Shown here: positions 49,324-58,708 of the stretch, in pieces
Layout of the letters: each line of letters begins with the position of its first letter
Numbering within the stretch: the first letter of the stretch is position 1
Assembly: GCF_039524015.1 (NCBI RefSeq)
Contig: NZ_BAAAGF010000002.1
Span: forward strand, 496,001-560,000
Direction: 5' to 3'
Origin: Gaetbulibacter_B jejuensis
Lineage (GTDB): Bacteria; Bacteroidota; Bacteroidia; Flavobacteriales; Flavobacteriaceae
Length of the DNA: 64,000 nt
Notes under the pieces: model-generated
Database searches by the model: none
Told to the model about the DNA's origin: nothing
What the model saw: the letters and a program-made list of their open reading frames with translations, nothing else
Program-made: the position numbers and the translations under genes

Positions 49324-50700
49324 TTAGATATGAATACACTCATCATAAGCATCTGCAACAGCTTCCATAATCGCTTCACTCATTGTTGGGTGAGGATGTA
49401 CTGCTTTTAATACTTCATGACCTGTAGTTTCTAGTTTTCTACCTAAAACAGCTTCAGCAACCATATCAGTTACTCCAGCACCAATCATGTGGCATCCTAA
49501 CCACTCACCATATTTGGCATCAAAAATAACTTTTACAAAGCCTTCTTTATTTCCACCAGCACTTGCCTTACCAGAAGCCGAGAATGGGAATTTTCCAACT
49601 TTAATATCGATACCTTGATCTTTAGCTTGTTTTTCGGTTAAACCAACGCTAGCAATTTCTGGAGTACAATATGTACAACCAGGAATGTTTCCGTAGTCTA
49701 AAGCTTCAACATGCATTCCTGCAATTTTTTCAACACAAAGAATTCCTTCAGCAGAGGCTACGTGAGCTAATGCTTGACCAGGAGTAACGTCTCCAATAGC
49801 GTAATAACCAGGTATATTGGTTTGGTAGAAATCATTTACTAAAATTTTATCTCTATCAACAACAATACCTACGTCTTCTAATCCTATGTTTTCAATATTA
49901 GTTTTAATTCCTACTGCAGATAATACTACATCAGCTTCAAGAACTTCTTCTCCTTTAGATGTTTTTACAGTAGCCTTAACACCTTTTCCTGAAGTGTCAA
50001 CTTTAGTTACTTCGGCTGAAGTCATGATTTTAATACCACTTTTCTTAAAGCTACGTTCTAGTTGTTTAGATACGTCTTGATCTTCAACAGGAACAATATT
50101 AGGTAAGTACTCAACTATAGTTACCTCAGTTCCCATAGAGTTGTAAAAGTAAGCAAACTCAACACCTATAGCTCCAGAACCTACAACAATCATCTTTTTA
50201 GGTTGCTCTTTTAAGCTCATTGCTTCTCGGTAACCAATTACTTTTTTACCATCTTGTGGTAAGCTAGGTAACTCTCTAGAACGTGCTCCAGTTGCTATTA
50301 CAATATGATCAGCACTGTAGTCTTTACCGTCAACTTCAACTTTCTTTCCAGGTTTTACTTTTCCATACCCTTCAATAACGTCAATTTTGTTCTTTTTCAT
50401 TAAAAACTGAACACCTTTGCTCATACCATCTGCTACACCACGACTACGTTTTACAACAGCATCAAAATCTTTATCAGCATCTTTCACTGATAATCCGTAA
50501 TCTTCAGCATGTTTTAAGTATTCAAATACTTGTGCAGATTTTAACAATGCTTTTGTTGGAATACAACCCCAATTTAAGCACACACCACCTAGACTTTCTT
50601 TTTCAACAATTGCAGTTTTAAAACCTAATTGTGAAGCTCTAATAGCAGTTACGTAGCCTCCAGGACCACTTCCAAGAACAATAATATCGTATTTACTCAT
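49324..50700 (-). CDS. lpdA: Dihydrolipoyl dehydrogenase
   Basis: 458 residues. FAD-binding VLGSGPGGYVTAIRASQLGF, redox-active disulfide GGVCLNWGCIPTKALLKSAQ, NAD-binding IVVGSGAIGVEFAYFYNSMG and the C-terminal catalytic VHPHPTMSE (His-Glu pair). The E3 subunit of 2-oxoacid dehydrogenase or glycine-cleavage complexes. No E1/E2 genes are next to it, so it probably serves several complexes. Confidence 0.94.
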   Translation of the reverse strand: MSKYDIIVLGSGPGGYVTAIRASQLGFKTAIVEKESLGGVCLNWGCIPTKALLKSAQVFEYLKHAEDYGLSVKDADKDFDAVVKRSRGVADGMSKGVQFLMKKNKIDVIEGYGKVKPGKKVEVDGKDYSADHIVIATGARSRELPSLPQDGKKVIGYREAMSLKEQPKKMIVVGSGAIGVEFAYFYNSMGTEVTIVEYLPNIVPVEDQDVSKQLERSFKKSGIKIMTSAEVTKVDTSGKGVKATVKTSKGEEVLEADVVLSAVGIKTNIENIGLEDVGIVVDRDKILVNDFYQTNIPGYYAIGDVTPGQALAHVASAEGILCVEKIAGMHVEALDYGNIPGCTYCTPEIASVGLTEKQAKDQGIDIKVGKFPFSASGKASAGGNKEGFVKVIFDAKYGEWLGCHMIGAGVTDMVAEAVLGRKLETTGHEVLKAVHPHPTMSEAIMEAVADAYDECIHI

Positions 50701-50790
50701 GAGAATTTGTTTTGTCTTATTTTGAAGCTACGAATTTACAAAACCTAAATTGAAATATGAATTTAGCTAACAAAAAATTATATGTTTTGC

Positions 50791-50798
50791 TACCTTTG
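50791..50798 (+). promoter_or_regulatory. Candidate -7 element of the type II NADH dehydrogenase gene
   Basis: TACCTTTG matches TANNTTTG and lies 18 nt before the start codon. Confidence 0.45.
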
Positions 50799-50816
50799 TA
50801 TTGAAAGTTAAGCTTT

Positions 50817-52121
50817 ATGAATATACCTAGAGTGAGTTATCCACGCATTGTTATTATTGGTGGTGGATTTGCAGGCATTTCTCTTGCCAGAAGATTATCA
50901 AAAAAAGAAGCACAAGTTGTTTTATTGGATAAGCACAATTATCACACGTTTCAGCCTTTACTATATCAAGTCTCTACAGGTGGACTAGAACCTGATTCTA
51001 TTGCATATCCATTGCGAAAAATATTGAAGAATTTTCCTAATATTTTCTTTAGAATGGCAAATGTGAAGGAGATTGATGCCGAAAATAAAATAGTTAAGTC
51101 TGATATTGGAGATTTAAAGTTCGATTATCTGGTTATTGCAACAGGTTCTGAAACCAATTATTTTGGTAACGAATCGATTGAAAAGCATAGTATGGCTATG
51201 AAAAGCATACCACAATCGCTTAACCTTAGAAGCTTAATTTTAGAGAATTTTGAAGATGCGCTGCTCACATCAGACCTTGATGAGCGTAATGCTTTAATGA
51301 ATTTTGTAATAGTTGGAGCAGGACCAACAGGAGTGGAGTTAGCTGGTGCTTTAGCCGAAATAAAGAAAGGCATTTTACCTAAAGATTATCCTGATTTAGA
51401 TACACGTTTAGCACAAATAAATCTTGTGCAGTCTGGTGACAGAGTGTTGAAAGAAATGAGTGAAAAGGCTTCTAAAAAAGCTGAAGATTTTCTTGAAGAA
51501 CTAGGTGTTAACATCTGGAAGGATTTAAGAGTTACAGGATATGATGGCAAAACCGTAACTACAAATACCGATGTTACTTTTGAAACTGCAACTGTTGTTT
51601 GGGCTGCAGGTGTTAAAGGTGCTACCATAAAAGGATTAGATGCTCAAGATTACATTACAAGAGGTAATAGAATTGTGGTAAACGAATTTAACCAAGTAAA
51701 TGGATTTGACAGCATTTTTGCTGTAGGTGATATTGCTTGTATGCAAACCGAAGATTTTCCACAAGGTTATCCTATGATGGCTCAACCTGCTATTCAACAA
51801 GGAAAACAACTTGGAGATAACTTGGTGAGATTAATAGATTGTAAACCCATGAAACCTTTTAAGTATAACGATAAAGGATCAATGGCAACAGTTGGTCGTA
51901 ATAAAGCGGTTGTAGATTTAGAGTCGTTTAAATTTCAAGGTGTGTTTGCATGGTTTGTTTGGATGTTTGTTCACTTATTCTTTTTAATAGGATTTAGAAA
52001 CAGAGCAGTTGTTTTTATAAACTGGGTGTATAATTACATTCGTTTTGATAGGGAAGCACGACTAATTATTAGGCCTTATAAAAAACATCATATTGTAAAA
52101 TCTGAAGTGAAAAAAAGTTAA
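50817..52121 (+). CDS. ndh: Type II NADH:quinone oxidoreductase
   Basis: 434 residues. Two dinucleotide folds: IVIIGGGFAGISLARRL (FAD) and FVIVGAGPTGVELAGALAEI (NADH), plus the flavin site FAVGDIACMQTEDFPQGYPM. The C-terminal WFVWMFVHLFFLIGFRNRAV is an amphipathic membrane anchor. It oxidises NADH and reduces menaquinone without pumping ions. The stop interlocks with that of the convergent DUF1572-type gene (TTAA). Confidence 0.9.
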   Translation: MNIPRVSYPRIVIIGGGFAGISLARRLSKKEAQVVLLDKHNYHTFQPLLYQVSTGGLEPDSIAYPLRKILKNFPNIFFRMANVKEIDAENKIVKSDIGDLKFDYLVIATGSETNYFGNESIEKHSMAMKSIPQSLNLRSLILENFEDALLTSDLDERNALMNFVIVGAGPTGVELAGALAEIKKGILPKDYPDLDTRLAQINLVQSGDRVLKEMSEKASKKAEDFLEELGVNIWKDLRVTGYDGKTVTTNTDVTFETATVVWAAGVKGATIKGLDAQDYITRGNRIVVNEFNQVNGFDSIFAVGDIACMQTEDFPQGYPMMAQPAIQQGKQLGDNLVRLIDCKPMKPFKYNDKGSMATVGRNKAVVDLESFKFQGVFAWFVWMFVHLFFLIGFRNRAVVFINWVYNYIRFDREARLIIRPYKKHHIVKSEVKKS

Positions 52122-52648
52122 TTTCTGTTTTTGTTGAATTTTTCTTTATTAAATGCTTCAGATTGTCCTTTGGGAATAGATAATGATTTCCAATGATTTT
52201 CTTTTAGCAATTTTCCTATATAAGCAATTTGACCGATGTGATAAGGGTAATGTCCTAATTGCCTAAAGATAGCCTCAGCTACAGTGTGCTTTTCATTTCT
52301 AATGTAAACTACACGTTCTAAATCAGAATCTTTAAGTGGTTGTATTGCGTCAAACAAACAGTTCCAGCCCTTTTCCCATGCTTGCAATACATCGTTTTTG
52401 GTTGTGTAAGTTGCCACAAATTCTTGTTCGCGATGCCTCCAATCTTTTTCACCATCTTCTGTTAAAAAATTGGTCCACCTACTCAACATATTTCCTACCA
52501 TGTGTTTAACAATTATAGAAATACTATTTGAGGTATCATTTGGTTGCCAATTTATATCGTCAAAAGATAGTTGGTCAAATGTTTTGTCAGCAGCAGTTTT
52601 GTAGTATTCAAACTGTTTGATTATGCCAGAAATTATTGTATTTTCCAT
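52118..52648 (-). CDS. DinB-family (DUF1572-like) protein
   Basis: 176 residues, four-helix bundle predicted. IIVKHMVGNMLSRWTNFLTE holds the first metal His and QLGHYPYHIGQIAYIGKLL the others, as in DUF1572/DinB proteins. Soluble and without signal peptide. It shares its stop bases with ndh. Activity unknown. Confidence 0.82.
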   Translation of the reverse strand: MENTIISGIIKQFEYYKTAADKTFDQLSFDDINWQPNDTSNSISIIVKHMVGNMLSRWTNFLTEDGEKDWRHREQEFVATYTTKNDVLQAWEKGWNCLFDAIQPLKDSDLERVVYIRNEKHTVAEAIFRQLGHYPYHIGQIAYIGKLLKENHWKSLSIPKGQSEAFNKEKFNKNRN

Positions 52649-52684
52649 AAGTGTAAAGATAACACTTATGTCAATAACTTGGTG

Positions 52685-53173
52685 CTAATTTTTTTCAGCT
52701 TTAGCGTCAAAGTTTAAACTCGCAGAGTTTACACAAAAACGCTTTCCTGTTGCAGTAGGTCCATCGTTAAAAATGTGTCCTAAATGTCCTCCACAATTGG
52801 CGCAAAGTATTTCGGTGCGAACCATTCCTAAAGAGCGATCTTCTTTATATTTTATAGTGCCTTCAATGGCATTGTCAAAACTGGGCCAACCACAGTCTGA
52901 CATAAACTTATCTCCGCTTTCAAATAATTGCGCATCACAAGCTGCACAAGCATAAGTTCCTTTCTCAAAATGTAAATTGTACTTGCCTGTGTGAGGTCTT
53001 TCAGTGCCTTTTTCTCTTAAAACATAAAATTGTTCATCAGTTAAAACGCGTCTCCATTCTTCATCAGTTTTGTTCACTTTGTAAACGTCCTTTTTTGTAG
53101 TTTTTGTTTTTTGCGCTACAGAATTGCAGCTAAACAATATTCCTATAGCAAATAATAAAAAGAGCTTTTTCAT
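52685..53173 (-). CDS. msrB: Peptide-methionine (R)-S-oxide reductase, lipoprotein form
   Basis: 162 residues. The N-terminus MKKLFLLFAIGILFSCNSVA has lipobox LFSC, so this MsrB is a membrane-anchored envelope enzyme. The zinc-binding pairs CAACD and CANCG, the active-site region DCGWPSFDNAI and the catalytic cysteine in RFCVNSASL are intact. It repairs R-sulfoxides of methionine in exported proteins. Confidence 0.92.
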   Translation of the reverse strand: MKKLFLLFAIGILFSCNSVAQKTKTTKKDVYKVNKTDEEWRRVLTDEQFYVLREKGTERPHTGKYNLHFEKGTYACAACDAQLFESGDKFMSDCGWPSFDNAIEGTIKYKEDRSLGMVRTEILCANCGGHLGHIFNDGPTATGKRFCVNSASLNFDAKAEKN

Positions 53174-53297
53174 AATTCTAAATTTTCAATTTTTTATGGT
53201 TTTGGTCGAGACCATTAGCTTAAAATTACATTTATTTAAAAGAAATAATACTTTTACAGTGTATTTAATTATGTACATTTAGTGTTTAATTCTCAAT

Positions 53298-55211
53298 ATG
53301 GAAAAGGTAATAGCCCATAGTTTGTTTACGGAATTTGATATTGGTCTTTTCAAAGCAGGAAAGCATTACAGACTTTATGAAAAGTTTGGCTCTCATATTA
53401 CTACTTTAAATGGAGTAAAAGGGACGTATTTTGCTGTTTGGGCTCCAAGTGCTAAGGCTGTTTCGGTTATAGGTGATTTTAACTTTTGGGAAGATGAACA
53501 ACACCAACTTAATGTACGTTGGGATTCTAGCGGAATATGGGAAGGCTTTATACCCAATGTTGGGAAAGGCAGTGTGTATAAGTATAAAATACATAGTAAT
53601 AATGCTGATATAATAACTGAAAAAGCTGACCCTTACGCAAGACGATGCGAACATCCTCCAAAAACAGCTTCAATAGTTTGGGATGATGAAAATTATACTT
53701 GGGATGATGCCCAATGGATGAAAAAGCGTAAAGCTAATAATGCTTTGGACGCTCCATTTTCAGTATATGAGGTGCATTTAGGATCTTGGAAACGAAAGCT
53801 AGAACACAATCGGTTTTTGTCTTATCGAGAATTAGCTGACGAGTTGGTAAGCTATGTAAAGGACATGAACTTTACACATGTAGAGTTGATGCCAGTAATG
53901 GAATATCCTTATGACCCAAGTTGGGGTTATCAAATTACAGGATATTTTGCACCAACATCGCGTTTTGGGTATCCTGAAGGGTTTAAACTTCTGGTAGATA
54001 AACTTCATCAAAATGACATAGGAATTATTCTAGATTGGGTACCATCACATTTCCCAGAAGATGCTCACGGACTTGGTTTTTTTGATGGCTCACATTTGTA
54101 CGAACATCCTGATAAGCGAAAAGGCTATCATCCTGATTGGAAAAGCCTAATTTTTAACTATGGTCGTAATGAAGTAAAATCGTTTCTAATTAGTAACGCT
54201 ATTTTTTGGTTAGATCATTATCATGCAGATGGTTTAAGGGTTGATGCTGTAGCATCTATGTTGTTTTTAGACTATTCAAGAGAAGAAGGAGAATGGGAAC
54301 CCAATAAGTTTGGAGGTAGAGAAAACCTTGAGGCTATTGATTTTATGAAAGAAATGAATGAAGCCGTTTATAGTTTGTTTCCTGATGTACAAACCATTGC
54401 TGAAGAATCTACAGCATATCCAATGGTGTCAAAACCAACTTTTTTAGGAGGTTTAGGATTTGGCATGAAATGGATGATGGGTTGGATGCACGATACACTT
54501 CAATATTTTGCAAAAGAACCTATTTACAGAAAGCATCATCAAAATGATTTAACGTTTTCAATGACCTATGCATTTTCTGAGAATTTCATGCTGCCTTTAT
54601 CACATGACGAAGTTGTGTATGGTAAACGCTCTTTGCTAGGTAGAATGCCAGGAGACGAATGGCAACGCTTTGCTAATTTACGTTTGTTATATAGCTATAT
54701 GTTTACACATCCTGGAGCAAACTTGCTGTTTCAAGGAGCCGAATTTGGGCAAAGCGAAGAATGGAATTTTCAACAAAGTTTAGATTGGCATTTATTACAG
54801 TATGATGTTCATAAAGGTGTTCAATCGCTTATAAAAGATTTGAATACACTGTACAAAGGTGAACCTGCTTTACATCAAAAGCAATTTTCAAACGACGGTT
54901 TTGAATGGATAGATTATAACGATTCTGAAAACTCTGTACTTGTCTATATAAGAAAAGGTAAGCTCGTAAAAGATAACATTATTGTAGTGTGTAATATGAC
55001 ACCAATTCCTAGGGAAGACTATAGAATAGGTTTACCTAAACAAGGAACACTTAAAGAAATCTTTAATAGTGATTTAAAGTCATACAATGGTACAGGTGAA
55101 TATCAAAACAAAACGCTTAAGTCAGAGAAAAAAGATTGGCAGTATAGAAAGCATTCTGTAGCGATTACTATTCCACCTTTAGGTATGGTAGCGTTTAAAT
55201 ATTCAAAATAA
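53298..55211 (+). CDS. glgB: 1,4-alpha-glucan branching enzyme
   Basis: 637 residues. An N-terminal CBM48-type region (FAVWAPSAKAVSVIGDFNFW) is followed by the GH13 barrel: DWVPSHFPEDA, nucleophile in GLRVDAVASMLFLDYS, acid/base in IAEESTAYPMV and LPLSHDEVVYGK. It forms alpha-1,6 branches in glycogen. A GH31 gene follows, suggesting an alpha-glucan operon, but no glgA/glgC is in the window. Confidence 0.93.
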   Translation: MEKVIAHSLFTEFDIGLFKAGKHYRLYEKFGSHITTLNGVKGTYFAVWAPSAKAVSVIGDFNFWEDEQHQLNVRWDSSGIWEGFIPNVGKGSVYKYKIHSNNADIITEKADPYARRCEHPPKTASIVWDDENYTWDDAQWMKKRKANNALDAPFSVYEVHLGSWKRKLEHNRFLSYRELADELVSYVKDMNFTHVELMPVMEYPYDPSWGYQITGYFAPTSRFGYPEGFKLLVDKLHQNDIGIILDWVPSHFPEDAHGLGFFDGSHLYEHPDKRKGYHPDWKSLIFNYGRNEVKSFLISNAIFWLDHYHADGLRVDAVASMLFLDYSREEGEWEPNKFGGRENLEAIDFMKEMNEAVYSLFPDVQTIAEESTAYPMVSKPTFLGGLGFGMKWMMGWMHDTLQYFAKEPIYRKHHQNDLTFSMTYAFSENFMLPLSHDEVVYGKRSLLGRMPGDEWQRFANLRLLYSYMFTHPGANLLFQGAEFGQSEEWNFQQSLDWHLLQYDVHKGVQSLIKDLNTLYKGEPALHQKQFSNDGFEWIDYNDSENSVLVYIRKGKLVKDNIIVVCNMTPIPREDYRIGLPKQGTLKEIFNSDLKSYNGTGEYQNKTLKSEKKDWQYRKHSVAITIPPLGMVAFKYSK

Positions 55212-55306
55212 ATTTTCGAAAACGTTATAGTTAATAATTCTTATAAACTAATGTTTTATATGTGGTAACTTATACGTTTTTTTGTTATGTATATTAACCT
55301 TGACTT

Positions 55307-57712
55307 ATGATTGTAAATACTGAATTAGAATATAAAGGAAACTTATTTCCTTCAAAAATTGTTTCGTATAGCAAAGATGTTGATACCTTGTATTTTAAAA
55401 CCGATAATGATGTTGTTTTAGAATTAACAGTGGTTAGAGATAGTGTGTTGAGATTTAGGTTTACAACAACAGGCAATTTTGAAAACGATTTTTCCTATGC
55501 AATAACCAAATATGCAAGTAGAGGATATAATAAACTTGAGATTGAAGAGCAAGAAGAAGTTTATAAAGTCACAACTTCAAAACTAATTTGTGAAATTTCA
55601 AAACTAGACCTTAGAGTGTCGTTGTTTGATGCTATTGATGGAAGTTTGATAAACGAAGACGAATTAGGGTTTCATTGGGAAGAAAGCTATGAGTTTGGAG
55701 GCAATATTGTAAAAATGAGCAAAGCCTCTCATGATGGTGAAAGTTACTTTGGTCTTGGAGATAAACCTGCAAAGCTTAACCTTAAAGGAAAACGCTTTGA
55801 AAACTGGGTAACCGATTCTTACGCTTATGGTAAAAATACAGACCCAATCTATAAAACAATACCGTTTTATACAGCATTGCACAATAAAAAAGCCTACGGA
55901 ATTTTCTTTGACAATACCTTTAGGTCATTTTTTGACTTTGCTAATGAAAGACGCAACGTCACTAGTTTTTGGGCTCAAGGAGGCGAAATGAACTACTATT
56001 TCATTTATGGTCCTCAAATGAGCGATGTAGTTGCTAATTATACAGATTTAACAGGAAAACCACATCAATTGCCACCACTTTGGGCATTAGGTTTTCACCA
56101 ATGTAAATGGAGCTATTATCCAGAAAGTAAGGTAAAAGAAATCACTCAAAAATTTAGAGAGTTAAGAATACCATGTGATGCCATCTATTTAGATATTGAT
56201 TATATGGATGGTTTTAGGTGTTTTACTTGGAATAAAGACTATTTTCCTGATCCTAAGAGAATGGTTAAAGAACTATCAGACGATGGTTTTAAAACTGTGG
56301 TTATCATTGATCCAGGAATTAAAATAGATATGGAATACAGTGTGTTTAAAGAAGCTTTAGATAAAGATTACTTCTGTAAACGTGCTGATGGACCATACAT
56401 GAAAGGTAAAGTATGGCCTGGGGAATGTTATTTCCCTGATTTTACAAATCCTGAAGTTAGAGAATGGTGGTCAGGTTTATTCAAAGAGCTTGTTGAAGAC
56501 ATTGGTGTAAAAGGAGTTTGGAACGATATGAACGAGCCTGCAGTTATGGAAGTTCCTAATAAAACTTTCCCTAATGATGTAAGACACGATTATGATGGTA
56601 ACCCTTGTAGCCACAGAAAAGCGCATAACATTTATGGTATGCAAATGGCGAGAGCTACATATCAAGGATTAAAAAAGTACTCTTATCCAAAACGACCATT
56701 TGTAATTACAAGAGCAGCCTATTCAGGAACTCAAAGATATACATCAACTTGGACAGGTGATAACGTTGCAACATGGGAGCATTTATGGATAGCAAACATA
56801 CAAGCACAACGTATGGCAATGTCTGGTTTTTCATTTGCTGGTAGCGATATAGGAGGATTTGCTGAACAGCCCCAAGGTGAGCTTTTTACTCGTTGGATTC
56901 AGTTAGGAGTATTTCATCCATTTTGTAGAGTACATTCTTCTGGTGATCATGGCGATCAAGAACCATGGGCTTTTGATGAAGACGTAACAGATATTGTCAG
57001 AAAGTTTATTGAACTTCGCTACCAATTACTTCCATATTTATATACTACATTTTGGCAGTATGTTGAAGAAGGTATTCCAATGTTAAAATCATTAATGTTG
57101 TTTGATCAAGAAGACGTTCACACACATTACAGAAATGACGAGTTTATTTTTGGTGAAAAAATATTGGTTTGTCCAATTTTAGAACAAAATGCAAGAGGCA
57201 GACGCATGTTTGTACCTAGAGGAAAATGGTTCAATTTCTGGACAAATGAAATTGTTAATGGAGGAAAGGAAATGTGGGTTGATGCTGATATTGATAGTAT
57301 GCCAATTTTTGTGAAAGAAGGTGCAATTATTCCAAAATATCCTGTTCAGCAATATGTAGATGAAAAAGAAATAGACCAAGTAGTATTAGATGTATATTAC
57401 AAAGAAGGTAAAGAAGATTCTCTATTTTACGATGATGCGCATGATGGTTATGACTACATAAAAGGACGTTATAGTTTTAGAACGTTTAAGTTAACAGGAA
57501 AGCCAAATCAACTTATTATTCAGCAACATAAAGAAGGTAAGTTTACAGCAAACTATCAGCAGTTTTTAGTGAAATTCCATGGATTACCATTTAAGGTCTC
57601 TAGTATCCAAATTGATAATGTCGATATTCCATTAGCTAATGTTAAGATGAATGGAGACAATAGTATGATAGTTGATAAAGATTTTACTCAACTTCACTTA
57701 GTGGGCGAATAA
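55307..57712 (+). CDS. GH31 alpha-glucosidase
   Basis: 801 residues, cytoplasmic (no signal). The GH31 barrel is intact: nucleophile in GVWNDMNEPAVMEVPN, acid/base in YTSTWTGDNVATWEHLW and substrate-binding FSFAGSDIGGFAEQPQGE. N-terminal beta domains and a C-terminal beta-sandwich (from about 690) flank it. It most likely hydrolyses alpha-glucosides or malto-oligosaccharides. It follows glgB by 95 bp on the same strand, suggesting joint glycogen turnover. Confidence 0.92.
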   Translation: MIVNTELEYKGNLFPSKIVSYSKDVDTLYFKTDNDVVLELTVVRDSVLRFRFTTTGNFENDFSYAITKYASRGYNKLEIEEQEEVYKVTTSKLICEISKLDLRVSLFDAIDGSLINEDELGFHWEESYEFGGNIVKMSKASHDGESYFGLGDKPAKLNLKGKRFENWVTDSYAYGKNTDPIYKTIPFYTALHNKKAYGIFFDNTFRSFFDFANERRNVTSFWAQGGEMNYYFIYGPQMSDVVANYTDLTGKPHQLPPLWALGFHQCKWSYYPESKVKEITQKFRELRIPCDAIYLDIDYMDGFRCFTWNKDYFPDPKRMVKELSDDGFKTVVIIDPGIKIDMEYSVFKEALDKDYFCKRADGPYMKGKVWPGECYFPDFTNPEVREWWSGLFKELVEDIGVKGVWNDMNEPAVMEVPNKTFPNDVRHDYDGNPCSHRKAHNIYGMQMARATYQGLKKYSYPKRPFVITRAAYSGTQRYTSTWTGDNVATWEHLWIANIQAQRMAMSGFSFAGSDIGGFAEQPQGELFTRWIQLGVFHPFCRVHSSGDHGDQEPWAFDEDVTDIVRKFIELRYQLLPYLYTTFWQYVEEGIPMLKSLMLFDQEDVHTHYRNDEFIFGEKILVCPILEQNARGRRMFVPRGKWFNFWTNEIVNGGKEMWVDADIDSMPIFVKEGAIIPKYPVQQYVDEKEIDQVVLDVYYKEGKEDSLFYDDAHDGYDYIKGRYSFRTFKLTGKPNQLIIQQHKEGKFTANYQQFLVKFHGLPFKVSSIQIDNVDIPLANVKMNGDNSMIVDKDFTQLHLVGE

Positions 57713-57737
57713 GAACTAAACTGTAAGTTAATTGTGA

Positions 57738-57765
57738 CAATTTATGATGTTATGTGTCATAATTG
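57738..57765. promoter_or_regulatory. Palindromic site upstream of the M48 protease gene
   Basis: TTATGA (57742-57747) is mirrored by TCATAA (57757-57762), and the dyad extends outward (CAATT .. AATTG with one bulge). It sits 52-80 nt before the start codon. A dimeric regulator site is possible. Confidence 0.35.
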
Positions 57766-57817
57766 TATGGAATGATTTTTGTAAATTTATAACTAATAAC
57801 ATTTAACACCATCAATA

Positions 57818-58633
57818 ATGAACTATAGAAAAAGCATCGTTGCATTAGGTACAGTATTACTGTTTTTATCTTGTGCAACAAACCCTTTTACAGGGAAAAA
57901 AACAATGGCATTTGTATCTAACGACCAATTGTTTCCATCATCATTTTCGCAATACGATCAATTTTTAACTGAAAACAAAGTAGTTACAGGAACTGCTGAT
58001 GCTGAAATGATTAAACGTGTTGGTCAACGTATTGCAGTTGCTGCTGAGCGTTGGTTAAATGCTAATGGCTATGAAGGGTATTTAAAAGATTACCAATGGG
58101 AATATAATCTAGTTAATGACGAAACTGTAAACGCTTGGTGTATGCCTGGAGGAAAAATTGTATTCTACACAGGTATTTTACCAATAGCAGATGGAGAAAC
58201 AGGAGTAGCTGCTATTATGGGACATGAGGTATCACACGCTTTAGCAAACCATGGACAACAACGTATGAGTGCTGCATATATACAACAAGGTCTTGCAGTA
58301 GCAGGTAATTTTGCTATAAAAGATGAGCAAACCAGAAATATATTTAACCAGTCTTATGGAGTAGGTTCAAATGTATTAGGAATGTTACCTTTTAGCAGAA
58401 GTCATGAAACGCAAGCTGATGAGATTGGACAAATGATTATGGCTATTGCAGGTTATAATCCTGATGAATGTGCTGAACTTTGGAAACGCATGCAAGCACA
58501 AAGTGGAGGACAAGCACCACCTGAGTTTTTAAGTACGCATCCTTCAAACGAAACTAGAATTGCTAATCTTACAAAGAATGCTGCAAAGGCAAAAGCTGAA
58601 GCAAAAAAGTTTGGTGTAACATCGTTTAAATGA
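57818..58633 (+). CDS. M48-family metallopeptidase lipoprotein
   Basis: 271 residues. A lipoprotein signal (MNYRKSIVALGTVLLFLSCA, lipobox LFLSC) is followed by the protease core with the zinc motif IMGHEVSHALANHGQQRMSA (HExxH) and the downstream Glu in SHETQADEIGQMIM. This BepA/YcaL-type arrangement points to quality control of outer-membrane proteins in the periplasm. A terminator follows. Confidence 0.9.
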   Translation: MNYRKSIVALGTVLLFLSCATNPFTGKKTMAFVSNDQLFPSSFSQYDQFLTENKVVTGTADAEMIKRVGQRIAVAAERWLNANGYEGYLKDYQWEYNLVNDETVNAWCMPGGKIVFYTGILPIADGETGVAAIMGHEVSHALANHGQQRMSAAYIQQGLAVAGNFAIKDEQTRNIFNQSYGVGSNVLGMLPFSRSHETQADEIGQMIMAIAGYNPDECAELWKRMQAQSGGQAPPEFLSTHPSNETRIANLTKNAAKAKAEAKKFGVTSFK

Positions 58634-58668
58634 TAACACCAAATTCTAAAAATATTTGATTACTTTAG

Positions 58669-58696
58669 AAGCTGTCCTAAAAAGGGCAGCTTTTTA
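58669..58696 (+). terminator. Terminator after the M48 gene
   Basis: AAGCTGTCC / GGGCAGCTT (58669-58677, 58684-58692, one G-U pair), A-rich loop, T tract. Confidence 0.82.
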
Positions 58697-58708
58697 TTTT
58701 AACTAACT

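Noticed and set aside
53200..53211. Small palindrome TGGTCGAGACCA before glgB
   Set aside because: Too short to call an operator, and no second copy is seen.
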